Assembly (NCBI GenBank): GCA_964019415.1
Contig: OZ025869.1
Coordinates: 7,078,882 to 7,142,881, forward strand
From: Ianthella basta
Lineage: Eukaryota; Porifera; Demospongiae; Verongiida; Ianthellidae
Length of the DNA: 64,000 nucleotides
Direction: 5' to 3'
Below, in pieces: positions 32,288 to 42,544 of the stretch. Positions within the stretch are counted from its first letter, which is position 1; every line of letters begins with the position of its first letter. The translations under genes and the position numbers were made by a program. The notes under the pieces are model-generated. The model worked only from the letters and a program-made list of their open reading frames with translations. It did not search any database and was not told the DNA's origin.

Positions 32288-33105
32288 GTGGAGCTTAATA
32301 TTTGTAGTACTGAATTTTTGTGGTTTTCGTGAATCAGAAGCTATCCGCGAAAGTTTAGTCCCGTGAAAATTTAGACTGTCAGCTTATGGTTCATCTGTCA
32401 ACTTGAACATCTTTAGAGACGACAACTTTCGCATGATACAGCAAGTCTGAATGGCGATTTCAATTATGTAATTCAATCTGATGAAACCGGCGTGACTGGT
32501 ACTGCTGCGAGCAGCTGTGTACAGCTCCGTAGGCTCATACTTCTGTTTTGTTCCACAGTGGAATTCTTCACCTTGCTCTACGACTTAGCGTGGCATTTGG
32601 CTTGTGGAATGAATGTCAATATAATTTCTCAAATTCAAATTGCAGCTAACTCTATCAGGAGCTACACACGGAAGTTAAAATAGCCATCCATATCATGCAT
32701 CTTAGCCCGTGCTCCATTAAAAGTGCAGAAACTAGAAATACTAGAAATTTTGTATAAAAATTGCAAGTATGTAGGGATAGCATAAAAAAAGACAGAAGCA
32801 AATAAAGGCTGTTACACAGTGGAGCATTAACCATCGCCTCTACATTCAAGGGTAGAACTATACGGTGCGACATTCTTGCATGTAGGGACCATGGGTAATG
32901 CTCCACTGTGTAGACACCCTTTACTTGCTTCTGTCCTTTTATGCCATACCTGCATCCTTACATTTTTTTGTAGAATATACTTATCATTTCTAGTAGATAT
33001 ATAGTGCAGTTATTTAATATATTGCCAGACATGCATCCGCGAAAATAAAATGTGAAATTCCTCAATCTGTGAAAGAGTAGTACAGTGAAAATTTAGGTCC
33101 ATACA
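32288..33105. mobile_element. MITE-like insertion of about 0.8 kb inside a satellite unit
   Basis: The unit reads AAAGGACGGTTACCATG on the left and resumes TCTCATGCCCATTAGC on the right, so an insertion splits one monomer. The ends form an imperfect inverted repeat: TGTGGAGCTTAATATTT on the left against TATGGACCTAAATTTTC read from the right (12 of 17 or better). Sub-terminal CCGCGAAA occurs near both ends (32,347 and 33,037). The 63-codon frame in the left part has no recognisable domain. A strong internal hairpin occupies the right half. No clean target duplication was found. Confidence 0.6.
32693..33036. mobile_element. Nested palindromic hairpin element
   Basis: A near-perfect inverted repeat: TACACAGTGGAGCATTA at 32,813 pairs with TAATGCTCCACTGTGTA at 32,896; GACAGAAGCAAATAAAGG with the stretch CCTTTACTTGCTTCTGTC; TAGGGATAGCATAAAA with TTTTATGCCATACCTG; and CTAGAAAT with ATTTCTAG further out. 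Arms of about 130 bp surround a roughly 60-bp loop. A palindrome of this kind is typical of foldback MITEs. It lies inside the larger insertion and could be that element's own core rather than a later arrival. Confidence 0.7.
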
Positions 33106-33275
33106 GTCTCATGCCCATTAGCAAGGGGGAGGTTTGCCACCCCAAATTTGGTTACAATGACTCCAAAATGGTCAAAAAAGGTTTTATCGTGCCCTTAAAA
33201 AGGGGAAGGATTGACACCACAAGTTTGGGAGACCTCTAATTGGTTGGCATACCAAATTTGGAACAGTTTGGAAAT
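33106..33275 (+). repeat. Last satellite C units
   Basis: TCATGCCCATTAGCAAGGGG, then a degenerate unit with GAAGGATTGACACCACAAG and GGTTGGCATACCAAATTTGG. This is the right end of the 77-bp superfamily in the window; no such unit is seen after about 33,275. Confidence 0.8.
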
Positions 33276-33299
33276 GCTGCTTTAGCACTGTGCATATAA

Positions 33300-33430
33300 T
33301 TTAACCATAAGACTGATCCTCGACAATGAGCATGAAAGCAGGGAGTCCAGCTGCTCTTGGCAAATTTAAGTGTAAAACTGCTCTTGACCATGAGAAGATT
33401 ATCAAAGTGTAAGACTGACTTTTAGCAATA
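33300..33430 (-). repeat. First units of the 38-bp minisatellite
   Basis: AAGACTGATCCTCGACAATG, AAAACTGCTCTTGACCATGA and AAGACTGACTTTTAGCAATA are diverged copies of the unit that fills 35.3-64 kb (core GACTGATCTTCAGCAATGAG, here called inverted orientation). They lie to the left of the LINE patch, so the minisatellite locus was probably split by that patch. Confidence 0.75.
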
Positions 33431-33516
33431 GCCTGTGGTGTCTGTGGTACTTGAGGTGTCTGTGGTGCCTGTGCATGGTGCCTGTGATGTATATGCAGTG
33501 CCTGTAGTGTCATGGT
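33430..33516 (+). repeat. GTGGTGCCTGT-type short tandem repeat
   Basis: Degenerate 9-12 bp units: CTGTGGTGTCTGTGG, TGTCTGTGGTGCCTGTG and GGTGCCTGTGATG. The minus-strand frame over it (HHAQAPQTPQVPQTPQ) is low-complexity translation of the repeat, not a gene. Confidence 0.75.
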
Positions 33517-33539
33517 TCTTTATCTCTTAGTCTGACAGC

Positions 33540-34845
33540 GTTTGTAAAGAAGCTTATTGCCTGATGACATCATGCACCAAAAGATCATCAAGGGGCAGTA
33601 AATTGTTGGGGTGGGAACATGGGATTAGGATTGGAAATCTTATTCTACTTTAGCCAAAAGGCTACTTTGCAAGACACCCAGCAGTACATGAACAAAAAAC
33701 ATTCAGCGCTAATACATGATACTGTAGTTACACGTAATTGTTAAGTGGCTTAGTTGTACCAGTTAATCGTGCAGCTGGTCAACAGAAGTAATCATAAAAA
33801 TGTAGGTCAATAGATACGAGCAGATGGCAATTGCTCCACCTGTTCTCAAGCCTGGTGGAAGAGAATTCCACCTGTACGCTCTCCTTTACGCAAAGACTTC
33901 TTCCGCATCTCTGTCCTAACTTCAAGTAGACGGATACCTCCAGAAGAGGCAGATCTTGTCCCATGCAGGTGAGTACTTGCAGCTGGCTGGAACAAGTCAG
34001 TTCAGTATGAGAAGCCATAGCCAGAGACACTGAGGGACATTGCCATAGCCCTACTCACTGCCCTCCTGGAGGTCAGTCATGCTCCTTTTGCATGTTCAAA
34101 GCAGATGCATCCCTGCACCTGCATAGAATGATGTGTGCTGCATAATTCTGCGGATGCTCTAGACTGCTGCTCTGTGTCTTGGTGTAGGTGCTCCACACTG
34201 CATCTGCATAACATAGATGGGGAAGCATATAAGCACCATACAAGGAGCATAAAGCTTGCCTGGGCAAGAACCACAAGAGTCTGCAAAGAAGGGTAATCCC
34301 CTTCGCAGCCTTTTTGTGGACAAACTGAATGTGCTTGTCCCATGAGAGTGTTTTGCTGAGTACTACCACCAAGGTACTCGTATGACTGAACCTGTTCAAT
34401 GCTGCTGCCACAAGCTGAATGTCAAGTGGTGGCAGAGTTTTCAGGTGACTGGAGTGTATTAGCATGCTCTGGGTCTTAGATGTATTGAGTCTCAGCTCAC
34501 TGTCAGAGAGCTATGTGTTTGCAGCAGACAGGCTAGGAAGCTTGACTGAGATGTCAGCAATGGAATGACCAGAAACATACAGTGTTGTGTCATCCATGAA
34601 TGGTACCCTTGTAGATGCACGGGAAGGATGTTAGCAAACGATAAAATAGAAAAGATCCTGGGGAACTTTAGAGGTGACTGCAGCTTCCTTCAGGTGTTGG
34701 TGGCCTCTCGCAGTGCACTGATTTCTGTTAGCAAAATGGTTTCTGAACCAATGGTAAGCAGCAGGGTCCAGACCAAAGCCAGCAAGCGGGAGAGCAGCAG
34801 TTAATTGGGAATTATCTTTACAAAACATCTTAGTTGGGGCAGAGC
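33540..34845 (-). pseudogene. LINE (non-LTR) reverse transcriptase relic, C-terminal third
   Basis: Minus-strand translation, in order: QLTAALPLAGFGLDPAAYHW and FRNHFANRNQCTA (about 34,800-34,700), then SKVPQD where the GVPQGSxLGP motif would be, then a break. DDTTLYVSGHS (about 34,590) is the catalytic-site region, followed by LSDSELRLNTSKTQSMLIHS, LSWDKHIQFVHKKAAKG, LPRQALCSLYGAYMLPHLCY and ADAVWSTYTKTQSSSLEHPQ (to about 34,150). DLPLLEVSVYLKLGQRCGRS (about 33,940) is the usual C-terminal end. Stops, a frameshift and a deletion around the active site make it dead. About 240 bp left of the last coding match (33,540-33,780) is likely its 3' tail. The style fits the jockey/CR1/L2-like LINE groups. 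It is in the opposite direction to the relics at 30.3 and 34.9 kb. Confidence 0.85.
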
Positions 34846-34879
34846 TATAGAAAATACAGCTCTCTCAGCTAATAGGGCT

Positions 34880-35305
34880 GCAAATTACTTAGTTAGTGGA
34901 AGATTTGCTTACACTGGTAGTGTCAATTATTGAATATAGTAGCATCCTATGGGGTTTCAAACCTATATCACAAGTTGATAGAATTGATAGAACTCAAAAT
35001 AACTTCTTGAAGAGTTTTCTAGGACTAGGCAGAAACACTCCTATTTCTGTGCTGATAGAAGATATGGGCTGGCAGCCACTGCCTGTGACAACTAACTTTT
35101 CGTGTGTCAGATTTTATAATAGGTTAAGCAGGATGGCACCAAATTAAATAAGCCACTTTATTATCAAAGAATCTTGTGAGCTAGCAGAAAAAGGTTATAG
35201 AAGCTGGACCCACTCAGCAAGAGAATTGCTACACAACATGCATCAAAGTAATTCTATGCCAACACCAGACAATCTAAATAGTTTGGACTATTGTAATTGG
35301 TCTTT
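34880..35305 (+). pseudogene. LINE (non-LTR) C-terminal relic, third family
   Basis: One plus frame reads SIIEYSSILWGF, VDRIDRTQNNFLKSFLGLGR and VLIEDMGWQPLPVTTNF, then FYNRLSRMAPN and a stop at 35,145-35,147. It stays in frame afterwards with KESCELAEKGYRSWTHSARE. This resembles the region after the reverse-transcriptase thumb in many LINEs, where a YSS.LWG box is followed by an RIQ/RTQNxFL helix. Only one stop interrupts about 140 codons, so it is less decayed than its neighbours. It is 5'-truncated at about 34,880 next to the oppositely oriented relic and joins the higher-order repeat near 35,320. Confidence 0.7.
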
Positions 35306-35319
35306 AGGTTATTTGTTTC

Positions 35320-38300
35320 TCAACGAGAAGACAATGATGTATCACCTTCACAAACACTGTCATACCAAGCACAGATGTTCAGCAATTGCGCAAATTGCTT
35401 GTTATCCATTTCACTATTCAATTATCTGCACATTACTGACCGTCTGAATTGTACTTATGGTTGTAGTTCGGTTCGACAAATTGATAGTTTGAATATGTGC
35501 TCATTGCTGAAGATCAGTCACACAGTTTTCAGTATGTGGTCATTGCTAATGATTTCATCGGCAGTTTGATTTTATAATATCTGTTGACATTCAGTTTGGC
35601 AGTTTAATTTGTGCCCATTGCTGAATATCTGTTTCACTATTAGATTTGGCCTACAGTGCTGAAGGTCAGACAATAAAGTTGGATACTCATATAATCACCA
35701 CACCTAACCGTGCAAAAATGCAAGAGCTCACCCACCTTGTACAATCAAAGATACCCTACCTCCTTGACAATGGATGGCACTCAGAAATAAAACTTTACCA
35801 CAACAAACTCTCTGGCAATACAAAGACTGATCTTGAAGATCTCATTAGGATTGGGTGAATGTGACACACACACACACACACACTGTCCCATATCTACCAA
35901 ATAATGGCCTCCTTCCAGACTGTGAGTTCTCTCTTCCTCTTTGTGAGCAGGTCACGCACAGTGTCATCACAATTAAGCTAAATGGCCTTCTCAGGAGATA
36001 GCGCCATCAGCTGGTGCAGTAGCCCTTGGTACAACCAAGAACAAGAGTACAATCAAAGTAAGTGGACAATGCAATCTTGGTACACCCCAAAGAAATCCCC
36101 ATTGCTTATCACCTTCACCTAGCACACTGCCGCAACAAGCCCACTCCAGATTCTGCCTTTAGCCAACTGTCCACATTCCTGAAGCAGTCAAAAACGTGTC
36201 TGAATATTAGTATTATTATCTCTACTGCATTGGACCCACTTATGTGTCTTGGATAAGCTCAATGGGGTGCACTGCTCTGGCACCAGTGGCTGAATGGGGT
36301 GAAGGAGCGGAGACAGAGGGGTGGTGAGGGGAAGGGTGCATGCAGTAAAGTGATGTGGCTCTACCATCAGACCCTAGGCACTGCATGTGGCCAGACTCAC
36401 TTGCATTGGAGTTACCTGCTTACAGTACAAAGACACATACCAAATAAGGTACTTACTATAGCTGCAATAATACCATGTACGTATATACACTTCACAAGCA
36501 CGTGTACACATGCAACCTCACCCTAAAAAGCCGAACAAACACACCCACACACACAATGCCTGTGGGTACTTTCTGCAAGTGCTAGCACTGTATCCATAGT
36601 CACAGTAGCGTGAAGGTAGCAGCATTTGTTGCCATGGCTGATCTTCTACTAAGAATAGTAATTAGCTGCAAGAGTGATGGTTAGCAAGTGTCAAAGCTAA
36701 ACATCTGTCGGATTGCTTGACTTTGAGCACATTGGTGAAATCAGTTATGCAGTTTGATTTTGTACCCATTGCTAAAGATTGGTTTCACTGTTTGATTTAG
36801 TGTACACTGTCATACAAATTACAATTTAGTGCACTCATACACACCTATTCTAGCAACTCCCCACAGCTTACCCACCTTGTACAATCCAATAAAGCCTACC
36901 TCCCTGCTGACGGATATCACCCCTAACCCCTTTCCTGCATCAAACTCTTTAACGACCTGAAAAGACACTCCACCCTATAGAATAGTGGGGACACACAGTG
37001 TTCCACTGACTCTTGCTCACGCACACCACACATTGCACACACGCACCACACCCCACACATACCACCCCTTCACCCACACACACACACACGTACGCACACA
37101 CACACATACACACTCTTACATACACATCCATGTTCATGATGTGGCTCTACCATCAGACCCTAGGCACTGCATGTCGCCAGACTCACTTGCATTGGAGTTA
37201 CCTGTTTACAGTACGAAGACACATACCAAATAAGGTACTTACTATAGCTGCGATGATACCATGTACGTATACACACTTCACAAGCACGTGTACACATGCA
37301 TCCTCACCCTAAAAAGCCGAACAAACACACCCACACACACAATGCCTGTGGGTACTTTCTGCAAGTGCTAGCACTGTATCCATAGTCACAGTAGCGTGAA
37401 GGTAGCAGCATTTGTTGCCATGGCTTGTGTTTCCTCCTGTAGGTATATGCAAATTGTTAAGGAATTAGCTGAATGCCTTGAAGCAGGCGTATGTAGGTAA
37501 TCTGACAACCCAGACCACCACTCATAATTATGGCTATAATGCGAGGATACTTAATTTCTGCTCATTGTCTAAGAACACCCTGACATGTTCAGTTTCGTGC
37601 ATATTTCTCACGATCGGTCGGACAGTTGGATTCATGCACATGGCTGCAGATCAACTGGATAGTGTACGTTTTATGCTCATCAAGACTGATCTTCTACAAG
37701 GAGCATATAATCATTGCATAAAACGGATCTGCAGCAATGGGGACAAAATATGATAAACACACCGATCTTCAGCAATGAGGATCAAAACAGATTGTTCCTC
37801 GGCAATGAGGATGATATCAAATCTAAGCTGACCTGCAAAGGGCACAATATCAAAGTACAAGACTGATGTTTAGTATGACCATAAAATCCAATTTAAGACT
37901 TATTCTCAGCAATGAGTCTGGAATCAGAAGTTCTAGGCATCAGTAAATCAAATTGTCAAACTGATCTTTGGCAACGAGCTAAGTTTCATAGTGGAAGACT
38001 GATCTTTAGCAATGAGCAAAAAATCAAAGTCCAAGGCTGACCTTCTACGAAGAGTTAAATATTCTCTTGGAAGACTGATGTTGAGCAAGTGTCAAAGCTG
38101 AAACTCTGGTGGAATGGTTTGATTCTGTACACTTTACAATTATGTCCATTGCTAAAGATCTGTTTTGCTATTTACTCTATTGTACACGGCGGAAAATCAG
38201 TCAAACAAGTTGAATTTGTGCACTCGTACACACCTACTGTATCCTGTCAAAGTTTCATAGCTTGCCAACCTTGTACAATCCAATGAAAGATACCTCCTTG

Positions 38301-39709
38301 ATGATGGATACCACCCATAACAATCCTCTCTCCCACAGCAAACTCTCCATCAACCCAAAGATGGATCTTGGCAATCTCGTTAAGCTTTGTGCTCGTTGTC
38401 TAAAAACACCCTTACAAGCTCAGATTCATGCACATAAATCTTTAGAATGGGGAAATCGAAATATATGTGATTGAAAGGAGACTGATCTTCAGCAATGAGT
38501 ATCAAAATAGATTATTCCTGCGCAATGAGGATGATATCAAATCTAGAGCTGATCCTCCGCAAAGGACACAATATCAAAGTGCAAGATTGATGTTCAGGAA
38601 TGAGCATTAATTCAAATGTAAGACTTATCTTCAGTAAGGAGTGAAAATCAGAAGTTATAGGCTTCAGCAAATCACAGTATCAAACTGATCTTGGTAATGA
38701 GGAAAGTTTCAAAGTGCAAGACTGATCTTCAGCAATGAGCATAGAAAAAGGCTAATAATCTACTAAGAATAATATTTAGCTGTGAGAGTGATGGTTAGCA
38801 AGTATTAAAGCTAAAAATCTGTCGTATTGCTTGACTTTGAGCACATTGGTGAAATCAGTTATGCAGTTTGATTTTGTACCCATTGCTAAAGATCGGTTTC
38901 ACTGTTTGGTTTAGTGTACACTGTCATACAAATTACAATTTAGTGCACTCATACACACCTATTCTAGCAACTCCCCACAGCTTACCCACCTTGTACAATC
39001 CAATAAAGCCTACCTCCCTGCTAACGGATATCACCCCTAACCACTTTCCTGCACCAAACTCTTTAGCGACCCAAAGACACTTCACCCTATAGAATAGTTC
39101 GGACAGACAATGTTCGCTGACTTTTGCTCGCACACACCACACATTGCACACACGGACCACACCGCACACATACCACACACACAAAACACTCCCACACACA
39201 CCTACACACACGCGCAAACACACACTTACATACACACTGCACCGCACACATAACACCCACCCACCCACACACGCACACATGTATGGACACACACACATAC
39301 ACACACATACACACTCTTACGTACATACACATCCGCCAGCAATGGACTCCTTATCAACTGGGACTTATCTTCAGCAAGGCTGAAATCAGATGTTCTAGGA
39401 GTCAGAAAATCAAATTGTCAAATATTCTTTAGCAAGGAGCTAAGTTTCAAAGTGGAAGACTGATTTTCAGCAATGAGCATAGAATCAAAGTTTAAAGCTG
39501 ACCTTCTACGAAAAGTTAAATATTCTCAGACTGATGGTTAACAAGTGTGAAAAGCTCAAAATCTGTTGGATACCACACACACAAACCACTCACCCACACA
39601 CCCACATACCCACCCACACGCACATGCACACCCACACACACACACACACACACGCACACACACACACACCACATACACACACACACATACACACTCTTAC
39701 ATACACATC
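35320..39709 (+). repeat. Higher-order repeat unit T2' (5'-truncated, ancestral arrangement)
   Basis: Begins inside the unit at AGACAATGATGTATCACC. It contains direct 38-bp minisatellite units (35,380-35,650), (CA)n at 35,864-35,883, a spacer with CTCCTTCCAGACTGTGAG (35,910), an A block GTGGCTCTACCATCAGACCC (36,356) repeated at 37,137, inverted minisatellite (37,677-38,090 and 38,463-38,760), CA-rich runs (37,010-37,130, 39,124-39,330, 39,570-39,700) and the end mark CTTCGGCAATAGACTCC. It alone keeps both the 35,884-36,215 spacer and the A blocks; later units have lost one or the other. No gene is supported; VCVCVC and HTHTHT frames are translated CA repeats. Confidence 0.85.
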
Positions 39710-41389
39710 CTTCGGCAATAGACTCCTTATCGACTGGGAGTTCCCTCTTCCTCTTTGTGAGTAGGTCATGCACAGTGTCACCACAAGTAAGCTACTTGGC
39801 ATTTTCAGGAGAAAGCCCTCAACAGCTAGTGCAGGACCTTTGGCACAACCAAGAAAATGAATACTATGAAAGAAATTGAGTGGACAATGCAGCTCTTGCT
39901 GCAACCCAAATAATCCCTTACGATGTATCACCATCACAAAGCACACTGTCATACAAAGACCAGATGTTCAGCATTTGGGCATATAGTGTATCATCCAATT
40001 GACAGTTCCATTCTCTGCACATAGTTGAATAGCAGTTTGACCATCTGATTTGTGCATATGGTTGTAGCTTGGCATGACAATTCCATTTGTAAGCTTGGTT
40101 TTGTGCTTATTGCTGAAGATCAGGTAAGCAGTTTTAAGCATGTGGCCATTGCTGACAATATCATTGGCATTTCCATTTCAATGCTGTTGAAATTCAGTTT
40201 GACCGAATTGACTTTGGGCCCATTGCTGAACATCTGTTTCACTATTTGACGTAGTGTACACTGCTGATGATCAATCAAGTTGTATTTTCCCACACTCATT
40301 CACACCCATCCAAGTTAACCCTTACAGCACACCCACCTTGTACAATCCAAGAAACCCTACCTCCTTGCTGATGGATATCACTCCTAACCCCTTTACTGCA
40401 TCAAACTCTTCTGCGACCAGAAGGACAACTCCTCTGTGCAGAATAATGGAGACATTTCTGACTCCTGCTTGCATTGTCACCAAGGAACAAATACATATAA
40501 TGTAAAAACTCACACACATGCTGCACGCACACACATACAGTACACTAGATACATGCATGCACACACACATGCATGCAAGAAAACACACACACACATTAAA
40601 AAATGCACTCACAGACTTATACATTTGGCAGCAATGGCCTCCTTCTAGACTGGGAATTCCCTCTTCCTTTCTGTGAGCAGGTCACGTCAACTTTCACTAC
40701 AAGTAAAGCTTCATGGCCTTCTCAGAAGAAACTCCCCATCAGTTGGTAAAGTAGCCCTCGGTACAACCAAGAACAAGAGCACAATGAAAGTAAGTGAACA
40801 ATGCACCCTTCATACAACCCAAATAAGACAATGATGTATCAACTTTACAAAGCACACTGTTACACCAAGCACAGATGTTCAACAATTGTGCAAATTGCTT
40901 GCTATCCATTTCATTATCCAATTATCTGCACATTGCTGACCGTCTGAATTGTACTTATGGTTGTAGTTCGGTTCGACAGTTAGATTTGGTGCCCACTCTT
41001 CATTATCAAATTGATAGTTTGAATATGTGCTCATTGCTGAAGATCAGTCACGCAGATTTCAGTATGTGGTCATTGCTAACGATTCACTGGCAGTTTGATT
41101 TTATCATATCTGTTGACATTGAGTTTGACAGTTTAATTTGTGCCCATTGCTGAACATCTATTTCACTATTAGATTCGGCGTACAGTGCTGAAGGTCAGTC
41201 AACCAAGTTGGATATTCACGTAATCACCCCACCTAGCCGTGCAAATCCCCAGAGCTCACCCACCTTATACAATCAAAGATACCCTACCTCCTTGACAATG
41301 GATGGTACTTGGAACAACCCCTTTACCACAACAAACTCTCCGGCAGTACGAAGACTGATCTTGAAGATCTTATTAGGATTGAGTGAAAG

Positions 41390-41477
41390 TGGCACGCACG
41401 CGCACTCACACACACGCACACACGCGTGCGCACGCACACGCACGAACGCATGCACGCACACACACACACACACACAA
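41390..41477 (+). repeat. Mixed CA/CG microsatellite
   Basis: Alternating purine-pyrimidine tract with CACGCGTGCGCACGCACACG and ending in (CA)n. The matching tract in T1 copy 2 (56,851-56,922) has a pure (CG)6 core instead of CGCGTGCGCACG, showing fast length and sequence change. Confidence 0.9.
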
Positions 41478-41783
41478 TCTCTTTCATATCTGCCGAATAA
41501 TGGCCTCCTTCCAGACTGGGAGTCCACACTTCCTCTTTCACGCACAGTGTCGTCACAATTAAGCTACATGGCCATCTCAGGAGATAGCCCCATCAGCTGG
41601 TGCAGTAGCCTTTGGTACAACCAAGAACAAGAGTACAATCAAAGTTAGTGGACATTGTCTAAGAACTCCCTGACATGTTCAGTTTCGTGCATATTTCTCA
41701 CGATCGGTCAGACAGTTGGATGCACATCGACTGGACAGTGTACGTTTTATGCTCATCAAGACTGATCTTCAACAAGGAGCATA

Positions 41784-42544
41784 CAGTACTGATTAAAATT
41801 ACTTTACCATTAAACCGCGCAAAACATGAGTTTGGACTAGGTCACCCTCAACTACTCGCACGAGTCTCGCAAGTATTAACAGTTGTGATGGCGCGAACAG
41901 TGATGTAACGTGTGAATCTTATTGTGTGAATCCTGTCGTATGGTTTGTAAGACTGGCTCGGAGAAAAAACGAAATCGCAGTGGACAAGGGGTAGATTAAT
42001 AGGGTGAACGTGAAGCACATCTTGGGAGACCATGACAGCGCCGTGGAAGACACAGAAGTTTGCGTCAAGTTTGGTTCCCGTCGTTATCGGGCGAAGATTA
42101 TCGATTTGTTGGAGTGGCAACCCCCGAAGAAGAGGCGCAGAAAGAGCAAGGACACAGCTTTCCACCGATTCACCCACTTTCTAACTGTGGCGCGCGAAGT
42201 TCTTCTTCCTTCAGACTCCAAAGTCGTCACGATTTGCGAGATATTCTTTCCTTCCTCCGATAAAGATACGATACGTTCCCTCTGATAGCTAGAAAGATGA
42301 CTTGTCATGACTAGAGCACGTTTGCAGTAACTTTCGTTCGATACAACTGCCGATTTTACACATCGTTATGGCAGTTTACGTCGACCGCATAGCCGCCATT
42401 TTACGCCTCGAAGTGTGTATGTGTACGGCGATATTATATCACTGTGATGTTAATCTATCCTAATCTATACGAGGGCTCGCGGTACCCTCGACTCCACGCG
42501 CGCTGAACTCGTTCAACATGGTAAAGTAATTTTAATCAGCACAG
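41784..42544 (-). mobile_element. Tc1/mariner element, internally deleted, 761 bp
   Basis: Flanked by TA at 41,782-41,783 and 42,545-42,546; the empty site is visible in the other T1 copy (GATCATATAATCATTGC near 57,223). Terminal inverted repeats of 27 bp with two mismatches: CAGTACTGATT on the left against CTGTGCTGATT read from the right, then AAAATTACTTTACCAT in both. A CAGT start, TA target and short inverted repeats are the marks of Tc1/mariner elements. Inside is a relic of the transposase N-terminus on the minus strand. At 761 bp it is too short for a full transposase of about 340 residues, so this copy would need enzyme supplied in trans. Confidence 0.92.
42084..42308 (-). pseudogene. 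Truncated Tc1-type transposase, DNA-binding N-terminus only
   Basis: A 74-codon minus-strand frame starting MTSHLSSYQRERIVSLSEEG. Residues about 5-50 (LSSYQRERIVSLSEEG, NISQIVTTLESEG, TSRATVRKWVNRWK) read as the helix-turn-helix of Tc1-like transposases: a first helix, a recognition helix with the conserved S-R-A-T-V-R-K pattern, and the W at its end. After residue 52 the sequence no longer resembles a transposase and the catalytic DDE/D domain is missing. The start codon is about 235 bp inside the right terminal repeat. It could bind the element's ends if made, but cannot cut DNA. Confidence 0.82.

Noticed and set aside
33640..33665. Minus-strand AGCCTTTTGGCTAAAG resembling the 5' part of U2 snRNA
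   Set aside because: Only about 15 bases match. The preceding and following U2 sequence, including the branch-site recognition region, is absent, and the stretch is better explained as the 3' tail of the LINE relic.
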